Below, in pieces: positions 9,801 through 17,800 of a DNA stretch of 64,000 bases. The notes under the pieces are model-generated. The model worked only from the letters and a program-made list of their open reading frames with translations, searched no databases and was not told where the DNA came from. Numbering within the stretch: position 1 is the first letter of the stretch; every line of letters begins with the position of its first letter. Origin of the DNA: Chthonomonas sp. UBA6659 (GTDB taxonomy: Bacteria > Armatimonadota > Fimbriimonadia > Fimbriimonadales > Fimbriimonadaceae); the NCBI GenBank assembly GCA_002455425.1, contig DKKT01000091.1, forward strand, positions 6,343 through 70,342, read 5' to 3'. The translations under genes were made by a program, and so were the position numbers.

Positions 9801-9884
9801 TTTGAGATCGACGATGACATCGACGGTTTCGGCTTGGGACAACGCGACCAGTCCAAAGACGATTCCAAGTAACACCGAACGCAT
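6846..9884 (-). CDS. Large secreted BNR-repeat protein with dockerin-like C-terminus (paralogue 1)
   Basis: Exported protein of 1012 residues. The start at 9884 (MRSVLLGIVFGLVALSQA, a signal peptide) has GGAGG 6 bases upstream; the longer frame from 9932 lacks one. Residues about 20-95 form a small domain (VDVIVDLKGAQETQARVARV), perhaps a protease-propeptide-like fold. Most of the protein is a beta-propeller with repeated Asp boxes, for example KTTDNGATWSPL, KSTDGGATWVNQ, FRSTDGGATW, FRSQDSGATW and MTSNGGTTW, as in sialidases and sortilin-like VPS10 domains. A beta-sandwich (TVELRGYIPP) follows. The end carries two calcium-loop motifs, DANGDNVVDSDD and DFDGVNGTDSDD, as in dockerins. No sialidase catalytic set is evident, so a binding or structural role at the surface is more likely. 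It is a tandem paralogue of the next gene upstream. Confidence 0.85.
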   Translation of the reverse strand: MRSVLLGIVFGLVALSQAETVDVIVDLKGAQETQARVARVVGKSGRVLGREKNGLFRVELVGGKRAVAKLKKHASVASVTAVAPVLATNLLDIKEVTVLKRQIARYKAKYETYEELTRRIGESREEGTAREYPGLDYLEAYLYFVEERAFPFAKPDWKKWNDAGTHRDSMSAWQGAEPGPQGVSGTWQYLGPRNLDTPYRIYYGLPPLNGRINGVAYDPITPTTFYVVGAQGGVWKTTDNGATWSPLSDSWEVTAASSIAVHPTNPNILYVGTGDYPGSRPYCMGVMKSTDGGATWVNQGRAQLGSRAINKILIDPTNPNIVLVTQGRGVAGNGQVFRSTDGGATWSVAISTVASWSDLSVGVGSPRTIYAIGGDSAGGKVFRSQDSGATWTSITSPVTGSQSGMCIAASKVNANTVYLLAPSARKIYKSTNLGSTWSDVSAGFINGNSSLGANYNWSQGSYDFFMDTSTNGANDVVYVGLIDVVQSVNGGASWQSVGGPTYVGTSILHNDQHCIAIHPTNPNQALFGGDGGIFRFTYAPGTNTWSYNYLSANLGVTQFYRSAHHPTNPNIMLGGTQDNATPFANGNLATWDNVGGGDGGFCAIDATNPAIQYAEAQFLYLYRTTNSWVSSSGIAPSVGTDSVAFIAPFVLDPNNQSVLYAGTNYLWRWTSATGWTARLGSQLLSGSGNLRAIAVAPGDGQRIYTGASDGQVWMTSNGGTTWTQITTGSPGLPTRTITSISVNPSNKNDIVVTVSGTGTGHVYRCADTTAGTRVWSNRSGTGLTGLPDVPANSLARDITNPAAIWFVATDVGVFASGDFGGTWYNATAPLGLPNTQVNDVKTVPGTGKLMAATYGRGMWSLNLTNLQSVTGTVELRGYIPPAAPKTVTVQFFNPGTSTLAYSTTIAIGGGGPKGFALNVPLTGLYDVAMRGPTWLRQRITNVNLNPIGVSGLVFALKNADANGDNVVDSDDLDILVANFGGPGPGGDFDGVNGTDSDDFDILVQFFGQIGDN

Positions 9885-9982
9885 ACACTTCCTCCGGCGG
9901 CACAGTTTGCCGCTACGAAGGAAGGACTGCAAGTTCGGTGCCGTTGGTTCGATCCGGTGCCGCGCAAAAGCGTCAGGAAAAG

Positions 9983-12900
9983 CTAGTTGTCGCCGACGAG
10001 GCCGAAGTTCTGGATCAGGATGTCGAAGTCATCGGAATCGACGCCGTTGACACCGTCGAAGTCGCCGAGTGGCCCCGATCCCCCAAAGCCGGCCGCGAGG
10101 ATATCGAAGTCGTCCGAATCCACCCGGTTGTCGCCGTTGGCATCGCCGTTGAACAGAGAGTACACGAGACCGCCGGCTCCGAACGGCGTGATCAGCACGT
10201 TCGAGAGACGTTGACGAAGCCACGAGGGCCCGCGTGCGGCGACATCGTAGGTGCCCTCGAGATGGACCGAAACTGAGAACGGTTGGGGGCCGCCACCCAC
10301 GACTTGGACCGGGACCGTTCCTGCCAGCGTGGTCGTTCCGGGCAGATAGAACTCCAGCGTGACCTCCTTGGCTACGTTGGTCGGGATGAATCCACGGAGC
10401 TCGATGGTTCCGGACAGCGGTACGAGGACGTTGACGGGGATTTTCCACATCCCTCGTCCGAACGTCGCCGCGATGAGTTCGTCACCGGCCAGGGCGAGGT
10501 CGTTGACTTGGGTGTTGGGCAGACCCAGCGGTGCTGTCGCGTTGTACCAGTGGAGGCCCGCATCACTCGTCACGAAGACTCCGACGTCGGTGGCCGCATA
10601 CCATCTCGCGACTCCGTCGCCTCCGCGACTCCTTTCGAGGTCATTGACGGGGACGTCGGGCAAAGCGGTCGATCCCGAACCGCTCCGGTTCTCCCAGACC
10701 CGAACCGGCGCATGGATGTTATCGCAGTACCAGACGTGGCCGGTGCCGGTCCCGCTCACGCTGACCACGACCTTACCGGACGCATACCATGAGATTTCGG
10801 ACACGGAGGTGATGGCCCGATTGGGGAGTCCCGGTGATCCGGTGTCGACCCGGGTCCAGGTCGGGCCGGGGGCGAGTGCCAGCCAGAGCTCGCCGTCGGA
10901 CGAACCGGTGTACGTGTTCCAGAAAGGCCCGACCGTGAAAATCGTGAGGATCGACCCGTTCGACGAGAGCTTTTGACCTCCAACACGGGGCGTCCATCCG
11001 AGGACATCTGCGTAATGCCAGAGGTAGTTCGTACCCGCGAGCACGGTGGAGTAGCCTACTTCAATCGGGGCGATGAAGGAGACTTGGTCGCTGCCATAGG
11101 GGGGCGTGATGTTGGTTTGCGTGAGCCAGCTGTCCGTGGTTTGAAAGATGTTCAGGAACTGCGCAGTCGCGTACTGCCGGGTCGGGTCATCGCTCCTCAC
11201 GCCGCAGAACCCTCCGTCCCCTCCTCCTACATTCGACCATGTCGCGAGGTTCGGGAGTGTCGTTCTTGGTGTGGCATTGTCCTGCGTTCCGCCCATGAGG
11301 ATGTCGTAACCAGCGGGGATCTGTCCAGCCCGATAGAACTGCACGGCCCCGAGCGAGCTGTTGTGATGGGTGAAGCTCGCCACGAAGCCGGTCGGGTCGA
11401 GCTGAAGTCGGACGACACCGCCGTCGCCCCCGACGACAGCCTGATCCGCGAAACTAGGGTGAATGGCGATCGCGTGCTGATCGTTGTGGATTTTGGCCAC
11501 GCCGGTGTAGGTGGGGCCCCCGATCGATACCCAGTTCAGTCCCCCGTTGGGCGACACGACGAGGTCGATCAGGCCCACGTAGATGAGGTCTTGCCCGTTG
11601 TGGACGGTGGTTTCGATGAAGAAGTCGTAGTATCCCTGTGACCAGTTGTAGGTGAAGCCGACGTTTGCGTCGCCTCCGGGAAATCCGAGGCTGATGTCCG
11701 ACCAGGAGCTCCCGGCGTTCGTGCTCTTGAAGATCTTCTGAGCCGAAGGACAGAGTAAGTAGACGGTCGACCCATTCAGTTTGGAAGCCGCGATGGAGAC
11801 GCCCTGCTGGTTGCCAGAGACGGGTGAGGGGAGCGACACCCAGCTTGCGCCGCCGTTCGAGGAGCGGAAGAGCCGGCAGCCACTGTTGTCACCCCCGGCG
11901 GCGTAGATGTAGCGGTTCGAGCCGGAGTACGGAACCCCGACCGAGAGGTCGCTCCACGAAGCGAACGTGCTGATGCTCACGTTCCAGGTGTTGCCCCCGT
12001 TGGTTGAGCGCCAGACCTGGCCGTTGCCGGCAGCGCCTCGCCCTTGCGTCGCGATCACGGTGTTGGGATTGTTGGGGTCGAGCAAGATCTTGTTGATGGC
12101 TCGGGCTCCCAGTTGGGTCCGGCCTTGGTTGACCCAGGTCACGCCACCGTCGGTGCTCTTCATGATCCCCATGCAGTACGGCCGACTTCCGGGGTAATCG
12201 CCGGTTCCGACGTAGACCGTGTTGGGATCCGTCGGGTGCACCGCGACCGCACTCGCGGCCATGACCTCCCATTGATCGCCAAGGGCTTGCCATGTGGCCC
12301 CGTCGTTGGTGGTCTTGAAGACTCCGCCTTGGGCGCCGGTTGCGTACCAGGTGCTCGGGGTGGTGGGGCTGATCGCGATCCCGTTGATCCGGCCACTCAC
12401 GGGTCCAACGCCGAAGTAGGTTTGGTAAGGGACTCCGAGATTGTTGGGACCAAGGTAGGTCCAAGCCGGACCGAGCCCGGTCGGACCGGGTTGCCCGGCA
12501 CCCCAGGTCGGCATACGGTCACGATGGATGCCCGCTTCGTTCCACTTCTTCCAATCGAGTTGGTCGAACGGATACGCCCGCTGCTCAAGATAGAAGAGGT
12601 AGGACTCCAGGTAGTCGAGCCCTGGGTACTCGTGCCGAGGTCCGCTTCCGAGCTCTTGGGGTTTTGCCCCCGGCGTCAACTCTTCGAACACCTCGTACTT
12701 GCGTTTGTAGCGCTCGATCTGTGTCTTCAGCACCGAGACTTTTCGGACTTCGAGCAGGTTTGTGGGGAGGACTGGGGCAACCGGCTTCACGCTGGCCACC
12801 GACCGGTGTTTCCGTAGGCTTTCGATGGACTGTGCGACATCGCCCGAGAGCTCGACTCGGAAGGCACCGCCCTCTTGGCCCATGACTCGTCCCATCTCGC

Positions 12901-13024
12901 CGAGCACCCGGGCCACCTGTGCGCGGGTCTCGTTCGCGCCTTTGAGGTCGACCAGCACGTCCACGCTCTTGGCGTGAGCGGCCACCGTCAGGCAAGCCAG
13001 GCATCCCAGAAGCATCGATCGCAT
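9983..13024 (-). CDS. Large secreted BNR-repeat protein with dockerin-like C-terminus (paralogue 2)
   Basis: Exported protein of 1013 residues with the same architecture as its downstream neighbour. It has a signal peptide (MRSMLLGCLACLTVAAHA), an N-terminal VDVLVDLKGANETRAQ domain, and Asp boxes (KTTNDGATW, KSTDGGVTW, WRSTNGGNTW, KSTNAGSSW). A TIELRGFIP beta domain follows, then paired calcium-loop motifs DANGDNRVDSDD and DFDGVNGVDSDD ending in VGDN. I place the start at 13024 because GGAGGG lies 6 bases upstream and the signal peptide begins there; the open frame reaches 13141 but would add a non-signal leader. The pair clearly arose by tandem duplication, then diverged. About 100 bases separate the two genes, so they may be transcribed separately. 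Confidence 0.85.
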   Translation of the reverse strand: MRSMLLGCLACLTVAAHAKSVDVLVDLKGANETRAQVARVLGEMGRVMGQEGGAFRVELSGDVAQSIESLRKHRSVASVKPVAPVLPTNLLEVRKVSVLKTQIERYKRKYEVFEELTPGAKPQELGSGPRHEYPGLDYLESYLFYLEQRAYPFDQLDWKKWNEAGIHRDRMPTWGAGQPGPTGLGPAWTYLGPNNLGVPYQTYFGVGPVSGRINGIAISPTTPSTWYATGAQGGVFKTTNDGATWQALGDQWEVMAASAVAVHPTDPNTVYVGTGDYPGSRPYCMGIMKSTDGGVTWVNQGRTQLGARAINKILLDPNNPNTVIATQGRGAAGNGQVWRSTNGGNTWNVSISTFASWSDLSVGVPYSGSNRYIYAAGGDNSGCRLFRSSNGGASWVSLPSPVSGNQQGVSIAASKLNGSTVYLLCPSAQKIFKSTNAGSSWSDISLGFPGGDANVGFTYNWSQGYYDFFIETTVHNGQDLIYVGLIDLVVSPNGGLNWVSIGGPTYTGVAKIHNDQHAIAIHPSFADQAVVGGDGGVVRLQLDPTGFVASFTHHNSSLGAVQFYRAGQIPAGYDILMGGTQDNATPRTTLPNLATWSNVGGGDGGFCGVRSDDPTRQYATAQFLNIFQTTDSWLTQTNITPPYGSDQVSFIAPIEVGYSTVLAGTNYLWHYADVLGWTPRVGGQKLSSNGSILTIFTVGPFWNTYTGSSDGELWLALAPGPTWTRVDTGSPGLPNRAITSVSEISWYASGKVVVSVSGTGTGHVWYCDNIHAPVRVWENRSGSGSTALPDVPVNDLERSRGGDGVARWYAATDVGVFVTSDAGLHWYNATAPLGLPNTQVNDLALAGDELIAATFGRGMWKIPVNVLVPLSGTIELRGFIPTNVAKEVTLEFYLPGTTTLAGTVPVQVVGGGPQPFSVSVHLEGTYDVAARGPSWLRQRLSNVLITPFGAGGLVYSLFNGDANGDNRVDSDDFDILAAGFGGSGPLGDFDGVNGVDSDDFDILIQNFGLVGDN

Positions 13025-13063
13025 TCCAACCCTCCGCGGCGCGATTTCGCCACCACACATAAA

Positions 13064-13092
13064 GTGATAGCACAATTTGTGTTCAGATCCAA
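13064..13092 (-). promoter_or_regulatory. Candidate promoter for BNR paralogue 2
   Basis: Reading the minus strand, TTGGAT (13092-13087) and TATCAC (13069-13064) are 17 bases apart, about 40 bases before the ATG at 13024. The 10-base direct repeat AGCACAATTT (plus strand 13069-13078 and 13092-13101) overlaps both boxes with a 23-base period, as a regulator site might. Confidence 0.35.
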
Positions 13093-13188
13093 GCACAATT
13101 TCGCGGTGAACGCCGAGAATGGACAGCGTCACGTCGACCAATCGATCCCACCGTGGCTCGCTGGCACACTCGACCGCAGCGGATTAGG

Positions 13189-14025
13189 TCAGAACCGAAG
13201 CTCGTGGAAGGCGAGCGCGTAGGTGGCTGCGTTCAGGTACCGCAGTTCGAACGCGGCGGGGTTCGGAACGGTGGACCAGGTCGTCGCGACGTCGGGCCCC
13301 TGGCTTGCCCAGCAATAGCCCGAAAAGCCCCCGAATGAGGGCACGAGCGCCTGGTAACTCCCAACCCCGGGAAACACGGAGCCGAACGCGTTCCGAATCG
13401 CTTCGAGCGAATACGGACAGAACACGAGGTTGTCGGCTTGGCTCACGAGAAATCCGTCCGAGCTGAGGAGTCGCCGGCAGTCCTGATAGAAGCCCTCGGT
13501 GAACAGCATTTCGCTCAGGCCCCCTTCTTCGTCCTCGTACACGTCGGTGCAATCGACGACGATCAGGTCGTAGGGCTCCCGATCCGCCTGGACGAACGCG
13601 AAAGCGTCGCCGATATGCAGATCGACCCGGGGGTCGCCGAACGCGCCGTTCGAGAGGTTGGGCAAGTGCGTACGACACGCATCGATGACGCCGACATCGA
13701 TCTCGACGATGTCGACGTGCTCGATCGAAGCATGCCGACAGATCTCTCTCAGAACACCCCCATCGCCGCCCCCGACGACAAGGGCGCGTCGTGGCCTCGG
13801 GACGTTGAGGAGCGGAATCTGGACGAGGGCCTCGTGGTAGGCCCGTTCGTCGAACTCGGTGAGCTGGATATGGCCATCGAGCAGAAGCATCCGGCCGAAG
13901 ACCTCGGTATCGAGGATCGTGATCTGTTGGAACTCGGTCTGCGACTCGTGGATAACCGCACGGACGCCGACTCGAGTCGAGAGCTTGTCGCTTCGAATCG
14001 GGTACTCGAAAAACGGTTCTGCCAC
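13189..14025 (-). CDS. speE: Polyamine aminopropyltransferase (spermidine synthase)
   Basis: Transfers an aminopropyl group from decarboxylated S-adenosylmethionine to a diamine, usually putrescine, giving spermidine; cytoplasmic. The 278 residues match the usual length. The dcSAM-binding motif GGGDGG is at residues 85-90. The DEFxYHE-type segment appears as EFDERAYHEALVQIP (about 57-71), and the catalytic region VVDCTDVYED is near residue 155. The start is GTG, 3 bases after the ftsZ stop, so it is probably the last gene of the division operon. Linkage of speE to fts genes is unusual. The precise polyamine product cannot be decided from sequence. Confidence 0.92.
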   Translation of the reverse strand: MAEPFFEYPIRSDKLSTRVGVRAVIHESQTEFQQITILDTEVFGRMLLLDGHIQLTEFDERAYHEALVQIPLLNVPRPRRALVVGGGDGGVLREICRHASIEHVDIVEIDVGVIDACRTHLPNLSNGAFGDPRVDLHIGDAFAFVQADREPYDLIVVDCTDVYEDEEGGLSEMLFTEGFYQDCRRLLSSDGFLVSQADNLVFCPYSLEAIRNAFGSVFPGVGSYQALVPSFGGFSGYCWASQGPDVATTWSTVPNPAAFELRYLNAATYALAFHELRF

Positions 14026-14028
14026 CGC

Positions 14029-15339
14029 TTACTTCTTGTTCTTGTGCTCGCGAATGAAGGCCGGCACGTCGATATCCTCGTCGATCACCTTCGCGGGATC
14101 CGGCGGCGTTTCGCGGCGCTGAGCGGCGGCGCGATCCCAAATCTCCTTCGGCGACACACGCTGGTAGCTCGCAGCTTCCTGCTGGCTCGGAGTCGGGCCC
14201 ACGGCCGGGGTTGTCTCCTTGATCGGCGTTGCCGTCGACGCGGTCGTCGTCGTGGTTGCGCCGGAAGCTGGAGCGGTCGGCGTGGGTGGCGTCTCCCGGA
14301 CGGGAGCCTGGGTCACGGCCTTCGCCGGCTCGAAAATCGGTTCGCCGAAGATCGCGGACGCCGCCGTCTGACCCTCGAGCGAATCGGGGTTGAAGCCTGT
14401 CGCGAGAACGGTGATCCGAACCGCCCGATCCATCTCGGGGTCCACGACGAGTCCGAAGAAGATGTTCGCCTCTTCCGAGTCGCACAGGCTCTGGATGTAC
14501 TCCAGGGCCTCGGTCGCTTCGGTGAGGGTGAGGTCCTCGTTCGACGTGATGTTGACGAGGAGTCCGCGCGCGCCGTGAATCGTCTGTTCGAGGAGCGGGC
14601 TGCTGATCGCGGATTGGGCTGCCTGAAGCGCGCGCTGATCACCGACGCCGTAGCCGATCCCCATCAGGGCGGGGCCGGCGTTCGCCATGACGGCGCGGAC
14701 ATCGGCGAAGTCGACGTTGATCTGGCCAGGGATTGTGATGATGTCACTGATGCCCTGTACGCCTTGACGCAGGACGTCGTCGGCGACGCGGAAAGCGTCG
14801 GTGAGCGTCGTCCGCTTCTCGACGACCGCCATCAACTTGTCGTTCGGAATCGTGATCATGGTGTCGACGCGGCCGATGAGCGCACTGACTCCGTTTTCGG
14901 CGAGTTTTCGGCGCTTGGGACCCTCGAACGCGAACGGCCTTGTCACGACGGCGATGGTCAGCGCCCCGATCTCCCGGGCGAGGTCCGCCACGACCGGGGC
15001 CGCGCCAGTACCGGTGCCACCGCCCATTCCAGCGGTGATAAAGACCATATCTGATCCTTCAAGGGCTTTACGGATCTCGTTCTTGCTCTCCTCGGCGGCG
15101 GCTTTTCCGACTTCGGGATCACCGCCGGCTCCGAGCCCGCGAGTCAGGTTGCCGCCGAGCGGCACTTTCCGGGGTGCGTTGCTGCGGTCGAGCACTTGGA
15201 CGTCGGTGTTCATCGCAATGAACTCGACCCCCTTGATGCCGGCTTCGATCATTCGATTGACCGCGTTGGATCCTCCCCCCCCGACTCCGATGACCTTGAT
15301 GACTGCGCCAGTACCGGTACTCAATTCGTTTACCCTCAT
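14029..15339 (-). CDS. ftsZ: Cell division GTPase FtsZ
   Basis: Tubulin-like GTPase that forms the Z ring at midcell. With the start at 15339 it has 436 residues. The nucleotide-binding part begins VIKVIGVGGGGSNAVNRM, and the tubulin signature GGGTGTG is at residues 106-112. A linker of about 90 residues rich in Thr, Pro and Ala follows the globular domain. The C-terminal peptide DIDVPAFIREHKNKK is the expected docking site for FtsA and other partners. I chose 15339 because it lies 8 bases after the ftsA stop; the frame stays open to an ATG at 15390 inside ftsA. No good ribosome binding site is visible, so coupling to ftsA translation is likely. Confidence 0.97.
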   Translation of the reverse strand: MRVNELSTGTGAVIKVIGVGGGGSNAVNRMIEAGIKGVEFIAMNTDVQVLDRSNAPRKVPLGGNLTRGLGAGGDPEVGKAAAEESKNEIRKALEGSDMVFITAGMGGGTGTGAAPVVADLAREIGALTIAVVTRPFAFEGPKRRKLAENGVSALIGRVDTMITIPNDKLMAVVEKRTTLTDAFRVADDVLRQGVQGISDIITIPGQINVDFADVRAVMANAGPALMGIGYGVGDQRALQAAQSAISSPLLEQTIHGARGLLVNITSNEDLTLTEATEALEYIQSLCDSEEANIFFGLVVDPEMDRAVRITVLATGFNPDSLEGQTAASAIFGEPIFEPAKAVTQAPVRETPPTPTAPASGATTTTTASTATPIKETTPAVGPTPSQQEAASYQRVSPKEIWDRAAAQRRETPPDPAKVIDEDIDVPAFIREHKNKK

Positions 15340-15347
15340 CGTTTTGT

Positions 15348-16571
15348 TCAAGCTTTGCCGCTGAAGAGCGTTCTGATCCGTTCCTTCCAACTTCCACTCG
15401 TAACGGCAGGAGCAATCTCCTCGTCGTCGTCCTGCAGCGCGTATCTCGCCAGGCCGGCGGCCGTCGCCATCGTCGGCGGGGAGGCGACGTCGGCGAAGGC
15501 CCCGCCCACGAGTGGGCGCAGTTGCCGCGACTTCATCGGCCCGAAGACACTGTCGAAAAGGGTGGTCGTCGCCGGCAGAAGACTCGTTCCCCCGGTGATG
15601 AGCACGCCTTCGTTCAAGGCTTCGTCGTAGCCGCCCTCGACGATGAGGCGTTGCGCGATCGTCGCGATCTCGCGCATGCGGCTCTCGATGATCTCGGAGA
15701 GTACCTTACGTTGAAGCGGACGAGCCGAGGTTTGACCGACTTGGAGCACATCCACGCTTTCGTCGTCATCGATTCCGGCGGCCCACGCCGTCCCCGCCTC
15801 GAGTTTCAGTCGCTCCGCCTCTTCGAACGTCGTTTTGAGCAACTTTTGGAGGTCACTCGTGATCAAATTGCCACCCACGGGGTAGCTCACGCTGTAGGCG
15901 ATCGCCCCATCGAGGAACACGGCCATGTCGGTGACGCCCGCGCCGATGTCGAGGACACAACAGCCGCCTTCGACATTGGCTTGGCTCGCGACGGCGAGCC
16001 CAGATGCCACGGGTGAGGCGACCATCTGCCCGACTTTGTAGCCTGCGCTCGCCACCGCTTCCTCCACGTGACGGACATGCTCCGCGAGGCCGGTGACGAT
16101 GTGGGTCATCACTTCGAGGTTGTCGCCATGCATGCCGATCGGCCGGTGGATCCCCCGCTGCCCGTCGATCCGGAATTCGCGTGGAATCGCCTGGACGATT
16201 TCGCGGCCGGCCGGCGGCATCGTTTGGCGGCTGTGCTTGATCACTTGCAGCACGTCCTCCCGACCGATCGGCCGCGTGCGCGGGAAGATCGGAACGAGAC
16301 CCTGGCCGATCTGCGTTTCAAGGTGGGAGCCGCTGATGCTGACAACGAGCTCGTCGGGCTCCGTGCCCGTCATCTGGGCCGTCTTCCGCACGGCGGCGTC
16401 GATCGCGCTCGCGGTCTCGCCAACGTCGACGATCACGCCCCGATAGAGCCCCTGACATGCGATCGAGGCGCCTCCTCGGACGTCGAGGCGTCCCTCCTCG
16501 CGTCCCCCAACTGCCAGACAAGCCACCTTGCTCGTCCCGAGATCCAGTGCAAAAACCGTCCGTTCCTTCAT
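15348..16571 (-). CDS. ftsA: Cell division protein FtsA
   Basis: Actin-like ATPase that anchors FtsZ to the cytoplasmic membrane and recruits late division proteins. It has 407 residues. The phosphate-1 loop is VFALDLGTSKVACLAVG at about residues 6-22. The family segments VVSISGSHLETQ and CCVLDIGAGVTDMAVF (phosphate-2) follow, then VLITGGTSLLP (adenosine loop). The C-terminus, WKERIRTLFSGKA, is a plausible amphipathic membrane-targeting helix. The ATG overlaps the sbp stop by 4 bases and the gene ends 8 bases before ftsZ, so the three are cotranscribed and probably coupled. Confidence 0.96.
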   Translation of the reverse strand: MKERTVFALDLGTSKVACLAVGGREEGRLDVRGGASIACQGLYRGVIVDVGETASAIDAAVRKTAQMTGTEPDELVVSISGSHLETQIGQGLVPIFPRTRPIGREDVLQVIKHSRQTMPPAGREIVQAIPREFRIDGQRGIHRPIGMHGDNLEVMTHIVTGLAEHVRHVEEAVASAGYKVGQMVASPVASGLAVASQANVEGGCCVLDIGAGVTDMAVFLDGAIAYSVSYPVGGNLITSDLQKLLKTTFEEAERLKLEAGTAWAAGIDDDESVDVLQVGQTSARPLQRKVLSEIIESRMREIATIAQRLIVEGGYDEALNEGVLITGGTSLLPATTTLFDSVFGPMKSRQLRPLVGGAFADVASPPTMATAAGLARYALQDDDEEIAPAVTSGSWKERIRTLFSGKA

Positions 16572-16981
16572 GTTGCCTTGACCCCCTGCTGGGACTGCTG
16601 CTGGGCCTGTTGCGCCTGCTCACGCCGCTTTTGGCGAGCATCTTGCCACTTTGTCAGGAGGAACCTTCTTATAAGACTCAGGTTCGTGAAGATTCGACTC
16701 CCGAAAATGAGTGCACACACCAAAAACAGGTTGATGCCGATCTTATCGCCCAGCCATGCGAGGAAGAAGGCGATGACGATGTTCGAAATGAAGCCTGTGA
16801 TAAAGATATCGGCGTGAAACTTGGACTCAAGGTTACTTCGGAGTCCCCCGCAGATGGTGTCGATGCCGGCCAAGCTCGCGACCGCGATGTATGTCGCCCA
16901 TTCCCGACTCATGGGGACGTTCATGACCAAGGTTCCGAGCAGAATGCCAACCAGCAAAGCCAGGAAGGGGATCAGGATCAC
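16568..16981 (-). CDS. sbp: Small basic family protein (DUF1290)
   Basis: An integral membrane protein of 137 residues with about three transmembrane helices (MILIPFLALLVGILLGTLV at the start, ITGFISNIVIAFFLAWLG and INLFLVCALIFGSRIF). In Firmicutes and Actinobacteria this family sits next to DUF881 proteins and ftsZ and is used as a marker of division loci; its molecular function is not established. The tail (WQDARQKRREQAQQAQQQ) is basic and Gln-rich, longer than the usual ~110-residue family member. Its start overlaps the DUF881 stop by 4 bases and its stop overlaps ftsA by 4 bases. Confidence 0.9.
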   Translation of the reverse strand: MILIPFLALLVGILLGTLVMNVPMSREWATYIAVASLAGIDTICGGLRSNLESKFHADIFITGFISNIVIAFFLAWLGDKIGINLFLVCALIFGSRIFTNLSLIRRFLLTKWQDARQKRREQAQQAQQQSQQGVKAT

Positions 16982-17796
16982 TTCGCGTCCTTACCCTTGC
17001 TCTTGGCTTCCTCGGGCAGCTTGGCCCATCGGCGAGTTTGGGGTCCCGAGTAGGCGGGCAGCTTCATCAGTTTGGCCGGTTCGACCGAAGCCATGGCGTC
17101 GTCCACCTGACGGAGCTCTTCCAGCGCGTTGCCGCGCATGTTCATGGCCCCAAGGAGGGTCTTTGGGTCGCCGATCGCTTCGATCGTGATCGGCGGGGCA
17201 ACGGGTTGGTCGTTGACGTGGATGACGGTGCCGACACATCGGATGCTGGTGCGGGACACGACCCGATTGCCGTTGATCGCGATCGCTTCGGCACCGGCGT
17301 TCCACAGTTCGTTCACCGTCCTGAGCACGTCGTAATCGTGGATGATCTCGGCTTCCGGGTCCATGTTATGGAGCGAGGGAGCGTCGATCTTCGCTCGCGG
17401 ACGGTCGCGGAGGGTCACGAGAATGCCAGGTCCGACGACTTCGGTCAAGCCCGCCATCACGTTCGTGTCTTGGAGGTTCGCGTTGAGAAGTTCCGTCTCT
17501 TTGTTTCCTTGAGACATGGCGTTCTCAAGGTCGGTCTTCTTCTTCTGGAGGTCCTCGACCGTCTGCTGAAGGCTGCGGACGCGTTGCTGGAGCTTCTCGT
17601 TCTCGGCGGCGACGCCGGCCGTACCGGTGCCGGCAAGAAGGCGCTGTCGCTGGTCGGGGTCAAGCGCCGAAAAGCGGTCTTCTCGCCGCTGTTCGGTGAT
17701 CCAAGCCATCGCGATCAGGACGCCGAGGACCGCCATCATCGCGCTCAGCGAGAGGACGATGCCGGTATTGGACGAACGAAGAGCAAACGGATTCAT
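16978..17796 (-). CDS. DUF881 family protein of the division cluster
   Basis: A single-pass membrane protein of 272 residues. A transmembrane helix spans about residues 12-34 (SLSAMMAVLGVLIAMAWI), followed by a coiled coil (about 62-112, with ENEKLQQRVRSLQQTVEDLQ) and the DUF881 domain (about 115-250: GLTEVVGPGILVTLRDRP, LRTVNELWNAGAEAIAINGNRV). The overall plan resembles FtsL/DivIC-like bitopic division proteins, but the role is not established. It starts 4 bases after the ftsQ stop and overlaps sbp by 4 bases. The position between ftsQ and sbp is typical for this family. Confidence 0.88.
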   Translation of the reverse strand: MNPFALRSSNTGIVLSLSAMMAVLGVLIAMAWITEQRREDRFSALDPDQRQRLLAGTGTAGVAAENEKLQQRVRSLQQTVEDLQKKKTDLENAMSQGNKETELLNANLQDTNVMAGLTEVVGPGILVTLRDRPRAKIDAPSLHNMDPEAEIIHDYDVLRTVNELWNAGAEAIAINGNRVVSRTSIRCVGTVIHVNDQPVAPPITIEAIGDPKTLLGAMNMRGNALEELRQVDDAMASVEPAKLMKLPAYSGPQTRRWAKLPEEAKSKGKDAK

Positions 17797-17800
17797 CGGT

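Noticed and set aside
9897..9963. A tRNA-like stretch: GCGGCAC and GTGCCGC pair as an acceptor stem, with CTGCAAG and GGTTCGATCC between them
   Set aside because: The T stem cannot form five pairs next to the acceptor strand, the anticodon stem has only about three pairs, and the D arm is absent. It is the leader of a BNR gene.
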